Positions 54,701 to 62,720 of a stretch of 64,000 nt of DNA are shown piece after piece. Made by a program: the position numbers and the translations under genes. The stretch covers positions 248,001 through 312,000 of the forward strand of contig JBGSIC010000029.1 of assembly GCA_041751875.1 (NCBI GenBank), read 5' to 3'. Position 1 is the first letter of the stretch. Each line of letters starts with the position of its first letter. Source of the DNA: JBGSIC01 sp041751875. GTDB lineage: Bacteria > Bdellovibrionota > FAC87 > UBA2466 > JACKAF01. The notes beneath the pieces are model-generated. The model did no database searches and was not told where the DNA came from. It saw only the letters and a program-made list of their open reading frames with translations.

Positions 54701-56284
54701 CGAGTCGCGTATTACCAAACCAAGCAGTGGGACAGAACGTATGCTTGGGCAAATGAAATGCTGTCGCGTCCTCAAGCTGGCATGCGTTCACACGTAAAAG
54801 ATCTCACCACCATTCGTGAAGAAGCTCTTTTTCTATGGGCCGAAAAAACCAAGGATGATAAAGAAGCAGCAGCTCTCTTCCTCAAAGCGGCTAGTGATCC
54901 GCGCATGCAGCGTCTTAAAGAAAAAAGTTTATACAATGCGATTGTTCGTTTGAACAAGGCTGATGATCGCATGGAAGTCCTGCGCTTGTCCCAACAACTC
55001 GAGCAAGCCAATCCGAAATCTGAGAACCTCACCGAGCTAACGGGCATTCGGGGAGCCCTTTATCAAGAGGCGGGAGACTATGAAAACGCTCTCCCACTAT
55101 TTGAGAAATTCTTGAAAAAGCCAGGCGAAGGCGTGACTGCAGATGTGGTTGGTCAAGCGCGCTTGAACACCGCAATGATTGCCCAAGGGGTTGGCAATAT
55201 CGGTCAAGCCACCGCGCTCTATCAAGAGTATTTGAAGAATGCAAAGAAAGACGCGAGCGGGGTAGCACAGGCAAAAAGCGCGTTGGAGTACATTCAAGCC
55301 ATGAACAACCGGCAGCCGGCCTCTATCGAGTTTAAGGCATGGCCGGAAATGATGCGCAAGCACGCGGCTTTTGAGAAAGCGCCGCTGCCTCCGGGCGAAG
55401 GCTTAGCCGCACGAATCAAGGGTGGCGCGAAGAACTTGGAAAGCGTTGTGAAACTCTTCATGGACGTCTCTTCAGCTGAGCAGACACCCGATTTCTATGC
55501 CTTTGAAGCGTACTGCGCCGTTCCTCCTTTATATATGCGCTACGCCTCAGCCGTGATGGATTTGGCCAAGGGACTTCCTGAAGCCGACCGGGGGCCTGTG
55601 GAAGGGCAGCTCCGGACGATAGCCGCACCCATGAACGATCGAGGGATGGAAATCGCGATTGAATGTGTAAAGAAAAGTTTATCGGCGCACCATCATGGCC
55701 CTTTATTTAGAGCCATCAACAAGCAGTACGGATGGGAAAAGGACGAGAAGACGAGCGCCCTGGTCAACTCCATCATTGGTCAGTTAGGATCGGGGCAACC
55801 CTGGTTGGATCCCGCAAAGAACATGGGCACCGAGCCCCAGATCATCGAAGCGCATCTCAACAAGAAGAGCAGTCCGGATAGTTGGTACAGTCTAGCAAAA
55901 ACACGCCTAGACAAGCAGAAATGGACCCTAAGCCGTTTAACTTTTATCGACGCACTCAACAAAGAGTACAAGGATGCTGCGGGAACAGGAACCTTGCCGA
56001 AAAGTCCTCAGTTTCGTGGCGCCATCTTAAATGCGCTCGCGTATATCGAGTGGAAAACGAGTAACCCACCTGGAATTGAAAAACTTTTTGAAAAAGCACT
56101 CAATGAAGGATCGGGGCTTGCCGGACTTAACTTGGCTTTCATTCAACTACAGCAAATGCGTATCGATGAAGGCGTCGCTTCCTTGAAGGCGGCTCTCGAT
56201 AAAGGAGCGCTTGAAGCATTTCCCGATTTGAAAGCGAACGTAGTCGCCTTGGTATCACCGCCGGTGGAGGTTCAACCACAATGA
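51785..56284 (+). CDS. Large exported TPR protein (AgmK/GltI-like role suggested)
   Basis: 1499 residues with signal peptide (KPILIALCLSLQWGAVPAFA) and tetratricopeptide-like helical pairs along most of the chain, e.g. DALVQGAYALFQKGYANAAL, FAEAIELYRKILESPDSS and YENALPLFEKFLKKPGEG. A periplasmic scaffold is expected. Myxobacterial gliding machinery contains a comparably large TPR protein (AgmK/GltI); orthology here rests on size, repeats and the neighbouring AgmX/PglI-type protein and is not proven. Overlaps the next gene by ATGA (56281-56284). Confidence 0.85.
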   Translation: MVFKKPILIALCLSLQWGAVPAFATANEELSRLFQDRKWDATVQTASHILTRSPNDRDALVQGAYALFQKGYANAALVWLKRLTPAQWDEIRRQDEGFAEVVSLLQKKVPLTILPGAVSQNRQANGSSALRDEVLFSKGRAAHEAKRWADASRELNQISSQSRYFSVAHYLLGAAAIEQGFYDLASTEFSRLFEPSLFQESSEFWKDLKSNMSQEMGASLRVLVDFDGLSRIRRLGELGLMGIARVHYAKKQYEAALNQYQRIAPQSYYYPRARLERVWTLLQMNQHDRAQQEAAALAVEQKSFEAVEANTLRAIILADAGNTVAARHQLDTYTLLSKQIVTDLEKYTKYRISDALPNFVKTDLSEDQRLQALNNYRDILLKEVAQLREAGDQYYPVYQKLATQLAALTGEVDQAREKVTREVIEKRLADLRALSVQAHLIRAETFLEDREKLRGTFNGGEATQAMQQQHDKDLVNLLSSAVQEVEAAIPQMDKRNAYLEFRQSELLWELGTAHLILAQTEDKEKNDATGERLRGQSLQRVQKVVSDFPNFARKDQALFFMGFAQLESNKNKEAVGTLTQFARAYPLHANTPDAYRILGDEAFDANRFAEAIELYRKILESPDSSVLGYAFYKIAWSAYNLRDYAKSMLALEQAVLWTTRSKDGGKIVSLKKEARRDLINLYSEVGDERKAREYFMRFIGTDTSDWLVDLAKAYYESGQFEKAVHTYNVLISLKDDPKEAIGLYTALIDSHAHLLQWAEVINVSRDMIEKYGAQLQTPVTDETLPAFLAEKTVREASLSQHFEFKETDSPETVNRILTLDRLYFQGFGQWASAQDPLYKYAYFLYQKKMYPESAKAYVEHWARFKDTLKEPLREESLRNLLSALEKVEATHKMDEKDSDTPLPLSAEAKGIVDHAVEYREKYAAEKAARNINYLRASMFLKYQDWENGIKETQAIVDANAEDATGKAAFKNLRVAYYQTKQWDRTYAWANEMLSRPQAGMRSHVKDLTTIREEALFLWAEKTKDDKEAAALFLKAASDPRMQRLKEKSLYNAIVRLNKADDRMEVLRLSQQLEQANPKSENLTELTGIRGALYQEAGDYENALPLFEKFLKKPGEGVTADVVGQARLNTAMIAQGVGNIGQATALYQEYLKNAKKDASGVAQAKSALEYIQAMNNRQPASIEFKAWPEMMRKHAAFEKAPLPPGEGLAARIKGGAKNLESVVKLFMDVSSAEQTPDFYAFEAYCAVPPLYMRYASAVMDLAKGLPEADRGPVEGQLRTIAAPMNDRGMEIAIECVKKSLSAHHHGPLFRAINKQYGWEKDEKTSALVNSIIGQLGSGQPWLDPAKNMGTEPQIIEAHLNKKSSPDSWYSLAKTRLDKQKWTLSRLTFIDALNKEYKDAAGTGTLPKSPQFRGAILNALAYIEWKTSNPPGIEKLFEKALNEGSGLAGLNLAFIQLQQMRIDEGVASLKAALDKGALEAFPDLKANVVALVSPPVEVQPQ

Positions 56285-56580
56285 AAAAGTTTATAGTGCT
56301 TGCTGTTTTAGTGATGGGTTGCTTGCACAGCTTGGCTGCTCCTGAGTCCAAGAAAGAGAACGACAGCTCCTTTGTGGAAGTGGAAAAGCCCAAAGCCGAG
56401 AAACGAGTTGTCTACAAGAAGAGAGAAACGCATAAGTTTGGCGGTCTAAACCTGAAGGGTGAGATTCGTAAACCGGATCTAGATTACGTTTATAAGCGTA
56501 AGGGCATTCGTCAGGAAAAGATCGTCAATATACCGGAGACGTTTAACAATGAAATTATCCAGGGCACGGGACAATTCTAG
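56281..56580 (+). CDS. Small exported protein, possible lipoprotein
   Basis: 99 residues. The N-terminus KKFIVLAVLVMGCLHSLAAP is a signal sequence; VMGC could be a lipobox, or cleavage may follow SLAA. The rest is basic (YKKRETHKFG, YVYKRKGIRQEK) and ends with an IPETFNNEII stretch. No family recognised. Overlaps its neighbours at both ends (4 and 32 bases), so it is almost surely a component of the same machine. Confidence 0.75.
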   Translation: MKKFIVLAVLVMGCLHSLAAPESKKENDSSFVEVEKPKAEKRVVYKKRETHKFGGLNLKGEIRKPDLDYVYKRKGIRQEKIVNIPETFNNEIIQGTGQF

Positions 56581-57853
56581 TCTACCGAACCTAAAGGTGA
56601 CTGTGTATTGGGGAGATATCCTCTATGATACCGTTTATTGTCACCCTAAGGATTCTGTCACCGTAGGACGTAAGTCGAGCAATACCGTTGTGGTGCCTCT
56701 TGAAGGAGCAGGTGCGCGTGAATCGCTCGAAATGGTGAAGGTGCTCGAAGACAACACGGTAGAACTTCTATTCGACGAGACGATCACGGGCCACGTCCGT
56801 TTGGGCGATGAGTTCTTGCGATTACAAGGTGCCATTGACGAAAAGAAAGCGGAACGTCAGCCCGACGGTATGTACCGCGTAAAGATGCACCACAAAGATG
56901 AAGCGGACTTAGTCATCGGACACGTCAGCTTTTATCTCAACTGGACAAAGAACAAAGTTATTTTGCCTCGCTCTTCGGTTGGAGAAAACAAAAAGAGCAT
57001 GATCGTGAGCGGAGTTCTTACGCTTTTTCTGTTTCTCATGATGGGCTTATCGAGCTTGTTCCAACATCCTGTTGAAGAAGCACCCCCCGAGCGGTTAGTG
57101 ACACTTGAACCACGTCCAGAACCGCCCAAGGTGCGAGCGAAAGCCGCGATTGGGGTACGCAAAACTGCTGATGGGGGTGCGGAGAAGGGCGAGCTCGGTA
57201 AAGCGACGCTCACCGCAAAGCCCACCGTAAGCATGGCAGACAAGCTGAAGAGCGAACTTTCTAGCGGTGATCTAGTAAAAGATCTCGCTGACATTGGAAC
57301 CTCTGCTCCTTCCCGTCGCACAGTTACGGGTAAAGAAAGCGCAGGTGTCTCGGCGGCGATTGACCAGGTTGGTACCGGCGGTTTCTCCACCGAGGGCTTT
57401 AAGACGGGTGGCGGTGGCGTTTCAAAAGGGATTGGTCGCACAGTGGGGCAGGGCGAGGGTGGCTTTGAAGGCACCGGACGCTTGGGCCTCTCTGGGAACT
57501 CGGCCGTTGAAGGTGGAACGGGCTACGGAGCCATTGAAACGGTGAGCGAGGGCGGACTCGATCGGGATGTCATCGACGCCATTGTGCAGAAGCGCAAAAC
57601 CCGCATTCGGCTTTGCTATGAACGCCAGCTTAATTTCAATCCCAGCCTCACGGGAAAAGTGTCGGTGGCGTTTGTCATCGCCGCGAACGGTTCGGTGAAG
57701 AGCGCGAACATCGCCGAAGACACAATGAGAAGCAGCGACGTCAATCAATGCATCTTGCAAGAAGTCAAAGCATGGGTATTTCCTCCTCCCAAGGGCGGCA
57801 CTTTGGTTGATGTGCAGTATCCGTTCGTATTCGAATCCAGTGTAAAGAATTAA
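56549..57853 (+). CDS. FHA-like/TonB-like trans-envelope protein with AgmX/PglI-type C-terminus (GltG-like)
   Basis: 434 residues. An N-terminal cytoplasmic FHA-like part contains SVTVGRKSSNTVVVP (about 36-50), one membrane helix spans about 151-171, a Pro/Glu and then Gly-rich periplasmic stretch follows (about 175-335), and the C-terminal domain carries IRLCYERQLNFNPSLTGKVS, a Cys in VNQCILQEVKAWVFPPPKGG and a final beta strand. This C-terminus is the hallmark of AgmX/PglI adventurous-gliding proteins (GltG, GltJ). Probably transmits force or signal across the periplasm in a TonB-like way. Confidence 0.85.
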   Translation: MKLSRARDNSSLPNLKVTVYWGDILYDTVYCHPKDSVTVGRKSSNTVVVPLEGAGARESLEMVKVLEDNTVELLFDETITGHVRLGDEFLRLQGAIDEKKAERQPDGMYRVKMHHKDEADLVIGHVSFYLNWTKNKVILPRSSVGENKKSMIVSGVLTLFLFLMMGLSSLFQHPVEEAPPERLVTLEPRPEPPKVRAKAAIGVRKTADGGAEKGELGKATLTAKPTVSMADKLKSELSSGDLVKDLADIGTSAPSRRTVTGKESAGVSAAIDQVGTGGFSTEGFKTGGGGVSKGIGRTVGQGEGGFEGTGRLGLSGNSAVEGGTGYGAIETVSEGGLDRDVIDAIVQKRKTRIRLCYERQLNFNPSLTGKVSVAFVIAANGSVKSANIAEDTMRSSDVNQCILQEVKAWVFPPPKGGTLVDVQYPFVFESSVKN

Positions 57854-57900
57854 GGTGCCTGTGCACTTTTGGGCGAAGCGCAAAAGTGACCTGGCACCTC
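57852..57900. repeat. REP-like palindrome (AGGTGCC family)
   Basis: 18-base arms at 57853-57870 and 57882-57899 (AGGTGCCTGTGCACTTTT against AAAAGTGACCTGGCACCT) with the family mismatch TGTG/AGGT in the middle. It begins inside the stop codon of the GltG-like gene and lies before the helical-repeat gene. Confidence 0.85.
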
Positions 57901-57921
57901 TGCATTTTGTAGGAAGAAGAA

Positions 57922-60900
57922 TTGAAAGCAGCGGGATGTATTCTTTCACTAGTTCTTCTCTTGTGCGCCCCCGTGTCTGCCGATCCGCTTGGTGCTGACC
58001 CCGCTGAATATGTGAAGATGGTAAAGCGCTTAGCCCACCCGCGAACGGGAGAGGCGACCTGGGCTGAAACGTTTGCTTTGCTAGAGGAGCGCGTGCGTGG
58101 GGAGCGTCCCCGGACTTTTCAAGCCACCGAGGCGGATCGACGTAAGTTTGCCAAAGAGCTCCTAAGCTTTGCTCATACCTACCAGTCGCAAGAGGTCCAA
58201 CGATTTGTCGCGGAAGGGATTTCTCTTCTTCTTCACAGTACCCACTTTCCGGCCAATGATCCCCTGGTAAAAGAAGCGGTTGAGAAACTCCGCCCGCTTA
58301 ACCCTGAACTTACACCCCACCGAGGACGTCGTAGTAAACCGGAGGCAGCCCTAGTGGCTTCGCTCCATCGAAGCGTTGGACGCATGGGTAAAAAGCTGGT
58401 GGACGAACGTTCTGCCGGGCGCACGGAGCGTGTGACGTCTCAGAAAAATGCGGGCGCAATTCTTAGTCACATTCAAAATCTTGCCGCTCCCTTAAATACC
58501 AGCTCCGACAGTCCTCATGCAGTCTCAGCCGCACAAAAAGCAGCTGCGTTGCGAAGACTCCGAGAAAATACGACGCGACTCATGGTGGAATCCGAGGAAG
58601 AACGCAAAGCCATCATCGAACGTCTGTTGCCTTTTGTGAGTGGTGAGCAGGACCCCGAAGTACAACGTTTTGCGATGGAAGCTCTTGGTCACTTGCTGAC
58701 GAATAATCAGCTTCCGGCTGGGGCCCTGCAAACAGACGATGAATTACGCGAGTTGCGCGACAGAGCAGTGGAGGCCATGCGCGAGGTCTATCGTCAACAA
58801 GCAGAGGGAGAACCGGGCGATGCGGGGCGAGCCACAGCCGAATCGGTGCTTCAAAAGCGTTTGGGAATGAAAGTACGGAGCCAGCAAGAGGCGGCGCGAG
58901 AACGCGCTCTGGAGAGAACGGGGGGAGTTGCTACTCCTAAGCGAGAGTCTATTTCTGGCAGAGAACTCTTTCATAAAGTCAAAGCAATCGAAGGAGCCGC
59001 TCGGCTCGGTGGAGAACTAGGACATTTTACGCTCGTAAAGGGTCAAGAGGACCTGGTTTCGGCACTTGCAGATGACGTTCCCTTGCGGATAGAGAAAGGC
59101 GAGTCACGGGAAGAAATTCTTAAACAACTTCTTCACCTCGTAGAACATGGAAAACCCGAAACTCGAGTAGCCGCAGCGGATGCCATTGCAAAAATTGCCA
59201 ATACGCGCCTGCGCCACGGTGAAGAAAAGGTGACCCCCGATTTCCGAAAGCATCTCGTTAAAACGCTACGAGAACTCAGCAGGGACCCTGGGGGCGATGG
59301 AGAGCAACTCGCCGCTGATGTGCGAAGCGATTTGGCACGCGCCCAAGAGATACTTGAGCGAAGTTCTCTTCGAATTCAGCAGGGTGATGTAAGTGCTCAG
59401 GCCACGGATCCCGTGCGAAGAATGCAACAGACTTTAGACTTTATGGCAGCAATGGCAAACGAGGCGCGACAGACACTCACCCCTTCTGCCACCTCTCATG
59501 ATCGTCCTTTCCGGGATTCTGTGACTCACGCGCTCGATGCAGTGACCGGAACGGGTACGACTCAGCCCTTTCCACTTTTGGCTGAGCGCCAACCACAGGA
59601 ACTTGCACGCCCCCCCAAACCGGATCACGTAGTCCCCCTGGAAGAGATCTTTCAGAAACTCGCCGATGATGATTTCCGCATGGAAGGGATAGGCGACCTG
59701 GAGCAATACGCTATCCGTGATATGTATTTGCGCCCAGAAGACCGAAGCAAGGGGCCATACTCCGTTTTAGACGTTGCTGATTGGGGCACGGACAACACCC
59801 TTGATAGGGAAAAGATTCTGATCGGGATTCTTAATGGCAAAGACACGGCTGCGCGACAAGCTTTGCTGGATGTGTTCTTGAAGTTTGCTCCGCCGGGGGA
59901 AGAAGCGCCCGATTGGTTCAAGCGATCAGGAGATGTTCAGCAAGCAATCGCGGAGAGCGCTTTTAGCCGAAACGAAGGTGTGAGCGAGCGTGCGATTCAG
60001 CTTTTGGGCCGTAATATCACCGACCGCGAAGATGGCCGAGAGATTGGGAGTGTGATGCGCGAGGCGCTCAACGGGGATTCCGATAGAGCCAAGAAAGCTG
60101 TTACGATTTTAAAGAAGCTTACTGACGCTAAAAGGCGAAGCCACCTGCTGCCGAGATGGTTAAGTGCACGCAGCGGCGGTGGCGTGCAAAGTGGGCTAGC
60201 CAGTCATCTTCGCAGTTTGGATGCTGACCTACGCGACGGCGCCGGCGAACTACTTGTAAATCGGATTGGCCCCCATCGGATGGCGGTCAACCGCACGAGC
60301 GTCACGGAGTTGATTCGTGCTGTTACGGATCCGAAAGCGACCCTATCTGCTAAAGCGGCCGCCTTGAGGCTACTCACGCAAATGAACGAGGGATCACGCG
60401 TGATGGATGATGCCACATGGGAACTTGCGCAGCAGAAACTGGCTCCTTTTCTCGAAGACTCCAAGTCGCAACCAGAGTTTAGGCGTGCGATTGCCTATCT
60501 GTTCAGCCAGCGACAGCTAACGGATCCGGAGGCGATGGAAGCTGTCGGTAAAGTATTCTTTGAGGGGATTGCCCCACTTGTTCAAGAACACGACCGAGGT
60601 TCCGAGCATCTTAAAAAAGAAGTGAAACAGATTGCGGAGAAAATGAAAGTTCCCGTGCGGCCTTTCGCGGAACACGACGCCGATCTGATGCGCTTTGCCG
60701 CCCGTGCTCTTTACCGTTCCACGCAACGCATTTATGCGCTTACCAAGAATGGTTTGGATCGCGACAAATATCTCGACATCTATCGGGTGATTCAGCTTGC
60801 GCGTAGGGCGACACTCCCGGGCGAGGGAGCCATTACGGAAGGATCAAGAGCCGCCGTGAAACAGCTCGACCCCGATGCGCCTGCCCCTATTCGAAGTGCG

Positions 60901-61011
60901 CTTGCTGTGTTTGATGAGCACTATCAAGGTAAACACGGTGGTGAACTTTCACGGCCTCAAGAAGTGCTAGCCCGCGATTGCGGTGGGCTATTCTCCGACA
61001 TGATCGATTAG
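57922..61011 (+). CDS. Large exported helical-repeat (HEAT-like) protein
   Basis: 1029 residues, not matched to a named family. TTG start preceded by AGGAAGAA, then signal peptide (GCILSLVLLLCAPVSA). Repeated helical pairs of HEAT character occur throughout, e.g. EVQRFAMEALGHLLTNNQLP, KPETRVAAADAIAKIAN and AAALRLLTQMNEG, with charged, low-complexity linkers. Probably a periplasmic or surface scaffold. Same strand as the gliding-like genes but separated by 68 bases containing a REP-like element, so it may be independently expressed. Confidence 0.75.
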   Translation: MKAAGCILSLVLLLCAPVSADPLGADPAEYVKMVKRLAHPRTGEATWAETFALLEERVRGERPRTFQATEADRRKFAKELLSFAHTYQSQEVQRFVAEGISLLLHSTHFPANDPLVKEAVEKLRPLNPELTPHRGRRSKPEAALVASLHRSVGRMGKKLVDERSAGRTERVTSQKNAGAILSHIQNLAAPLNTSSDSPHAVSAAQKAAALRRLRENTTRLMVESEEERKAIIERLLPFVSGEQDPEVQRFAMEALGHLLTNNQLPAGALQTDDELRELRDRAVEAMREVYRQQAEGEPGDAGRATAESVLQKRLGMKVRSQQEAARERALERTGGVATPKRESISGRELFHKVKAIEGAARLGGELGHFTLVKGQEDLVSALADDVPLRIEKGESREEILKQLLHLVEHGKPETRVAAADAIAKIANTRLRHGEEKVTPDFRKHLVKTLRELSRDPGGDGEQLAADVRSDLARAQEILERSSLRIQQGDVSAQATDPVRRMQQTLDFMAAMANEARQTLTPSATSHDRPFRDSVTHALDAVTGTGTTQPFPLLAERQPQELARPPKPDHVVPLEEIFQKLADDDFRMEGIGDLEQYAIRDMYLRPEDRSKGPYSVLDVADWGTDNTLDREKILIGILNGKDTAARQALLDVFLKFAPPGEEAPDWFKRSGDVQQAIAESAFSRNEGVSERAIQLLGRNITDREDGREIGSVMREALNGDSDRAKKAVTILKKLTDAKRRSHLLPRWLSARSGGGVQSGLASHLRSLDADLRDGAGELLVNRIGPHRMAVNRTSVTELIRAVTDPKATLSAKAAALRLLTQMNEGSRVMDDATWELAQQKLAPFLEDSKSQPEFRRAIAYLFSQRQLTDPEAMEAVGKVFFEGIAPLVQEHDRGSEHLKKEVKQIAEKMKVPVRPFAEHDADLMRFAARALYRSTQRIYALTKNGLDRDKYLDIYRVIQLARRATLPGEGAITEGSRAAVKQLDPDAPAPIRSALAVFDEHYQGKHGGELSRPQEVLARDCGGLFSDMID

Positions 61012-61024
61012 GCGATTAGGTAAA

Positions 61025-61117
61025 AGGTGCCCAACTACTTTTTGGACGGTGCCTGTGCACTTTCCGGCTGAAAGACGGAAAGTGACCTGGCACCTCTGGT
61101 CCAAAAAGTGGGCACCT
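61025..61117. repeat. Nested REP-like palindromes (one element inside another)
   Basis: Outer arms at 61025-61047 (AGGTGCCCAACTACTTTTTG...) and 61098-61117 (ending AAAAAGTGGGCACCT) pair except for a 3-base bulge. Inside them lies a complete second element (61048-61094) with arms GGTGCCTGTGCACTTTCCG and CGGAAAGTGACCTGGCACC and the family mismatch. It could also act as a terminator-like structure between the convergent genes. Confidence 0.88.
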
Positions 61118-61125
61118 ATTTGTTC

Positions 61126-62670
61126 CTATTTCCAGATCCAGATGGTCAAACCTGCTTCATCCGATAAATTTCGGGGCACGGATCCCATAAAAAAGAAGGC
61201 CTGAACAATCTCTTCTTCCATTAGGAAAGTCGGGAGCGAGGAATAGTAGGGTAGACGTTTCACGATGGCGTTCGAAGTGTCAAAAGGGGGCACTTTAAAG
61301 TCCTTCGCGTTACCGTCGTGTAATACGCTCTTGCCGCTTCCTTCTCCTGAAGGTCCCAAAATCAAAGCAGACTGACGGTCGGGCGATTTCACAATTTCTT
61401 TCGGGCTCTCGATGAGCTGAATGGGTAAACCCGACCAGCGTTGAATCATCTGCGCGTGCGGATCGCTTCGCAAAGCATAAAACTGAGTCGGCGGAAATTT
61501 CCGCAAATATTGAGGGGCAAGTTGTTTGGCCTGGTAGATTTGAACGTTGGTCAGTGCGTTGCGTGCGAACGTAAAGCCCAGCACCAAGCAAAGGCCTAAC
61601 CAGCAAAGCCGTCTCTTCGCTTTATCTCCACCTACCAAAGTGAAATAAAATACAAAGGCGCAAACCGTGCAAAGAATCGCGATAGGATAGACGACGTAAT
61701 GCGTTCTCCCCAATTTTGTGAAAGGGGAAAGGTCTACGGCAAGCGCATGTACCCAGACAAGTCCGAAAAGAAGAGCGAGGCTGCGGTATGGTTCCGTTCT
61801 TCGTTTTTTCATTCCAAACTGATGAACGATCCAAAGAGAAAAACCGATGAAGGCCGCGAAGAGCGCCGGTTCATCTACCATTCCAATGCGAATAAAACTG
61901 AAAAAAGGTGGCCGAGGCACAAAACCATGGGTTTGCATGGCGCGGGCGTAGTGCCAGGTATGAATATTCTGCCACCAGTAGTCACCGATAATAGGAAGCC
62001 ACCAGAATGCAAATGGTAGCACCACGGCCGTGCCTCCCATAAGAAACCAAATCAGTTTTTCCTTCGGCTGTTTGTGCTTTTTTGCCGGAAACAAAAAGAA
62101 GAGAAAGCCAATTTGCAGGATAGCCATTAGAGCCCCAGAAGCCGAACTCAGTACCCCAGCCGCGCAAAGGGCGCCCGCTATAGCAATCCAGATTCCTTCT
62201 TTCTGGGGCGTGGCGGAGCGACCCAGTGAAGCTCTCCACAACAAGTAGAGTGAACTCACAAAAAAGAGAGTAGCAAGGGGAGTATAGGAGGCCCAAAAGA
62301 AGTACTTGGCCATCCAAGGCGACGCGCCGAAAAAGAGCAAACACAATATGGGGGCGCGATACGACTTGGTGAGCTTAAAAGCCCAGTAGCCTAAAACAAA
62401 AAATAGTCCTGCCTGACAAAGAGCAGTGAGAAAGACAAGTGACGACAAGATGTCCGGCGAAAAAAGGCCCCAGATCCGTTGGGCAACATGGGCGACCAAG
62501 ACAAACACCGGATAGTGTGTGCTAAGCGGATGCGCCGTTAGATAGTAAACCTCATCGGAGGGTAGAAGATAGTAAGGGTAAGAAACCGTCAGCCAGAAGC
62601 CAAAAAATAGCGAGCTGACAAGGAAAAGGCCCCAATAAAAAGTTCTTAGTTGTTTTGCAGACGCTGTCAC
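61126..62670 (-). CDS. Multi-pass membrane glycosyltransferase-like protein (GT-C type)
   Basis: 514 residues with about 11-12 hydrophobic segments. The first extracytoplasmic loop has LLPSDEVYYLTAHPLSTHYP; acidic residues at this place are the catalytic mark of PMT/ArnT-like GT-C enzymes that use lipid-linked sugars. A soluble C-terminal part follows (about 400-514). Substrate unknown. Convergent to the helical-repeat gene across the nested repeat. Confidence 0.72.
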   Translation of the reverse strand: MTASAKQLRTFYWGLFLVSSLFFGFWLTVSYPYYLLPSDEVYYLTAHPLSTHYPVFVLVAHVAQRIWGLFSPDILSSLVFLTALCQAGLFFVLGYWAFKLTKSYRAPILCLLFFGASPWMAKYFFWASYTPLATLFFVSSLYLLWRASLGRSATPQKEGIWIAIAGALCAAGVLSSASGALMAILQIGFLFFLFPAKKHKQPKEKLIWFLMGGTAVVLPFAFWWLPIIGDYWWQNIHTWHYARAMQTHGFVPRPPFFSFIRIGMVDEPALFAAFIGFSLWIVHQFGMKKRRTEPYRSLALLFGLVWVHALAVDLSPFTKLGRTHYVVYPIAILCTVCAFVFYFTLVGGDKAKRRLCWLGLCLVLGFTFARNALTNVQIYQAKQLAPQYLRKFPPTQFYALRSDPHAQMIQRWSGLPIQLIESPKEIVKSPDRQSALILGPSGEGSGKSVLHDGNAKDFKVPPFDTSNAIVKRLPYYSSLPTFLMEEEIVQAFFFMGSVPRNLSDEAGLTIWIWK

Positions 62671-62720
62671 TCAAACCGAATTCTACTTGAAGAAATCCAT
62701 CCGGCAAATGCCAGACGCGA

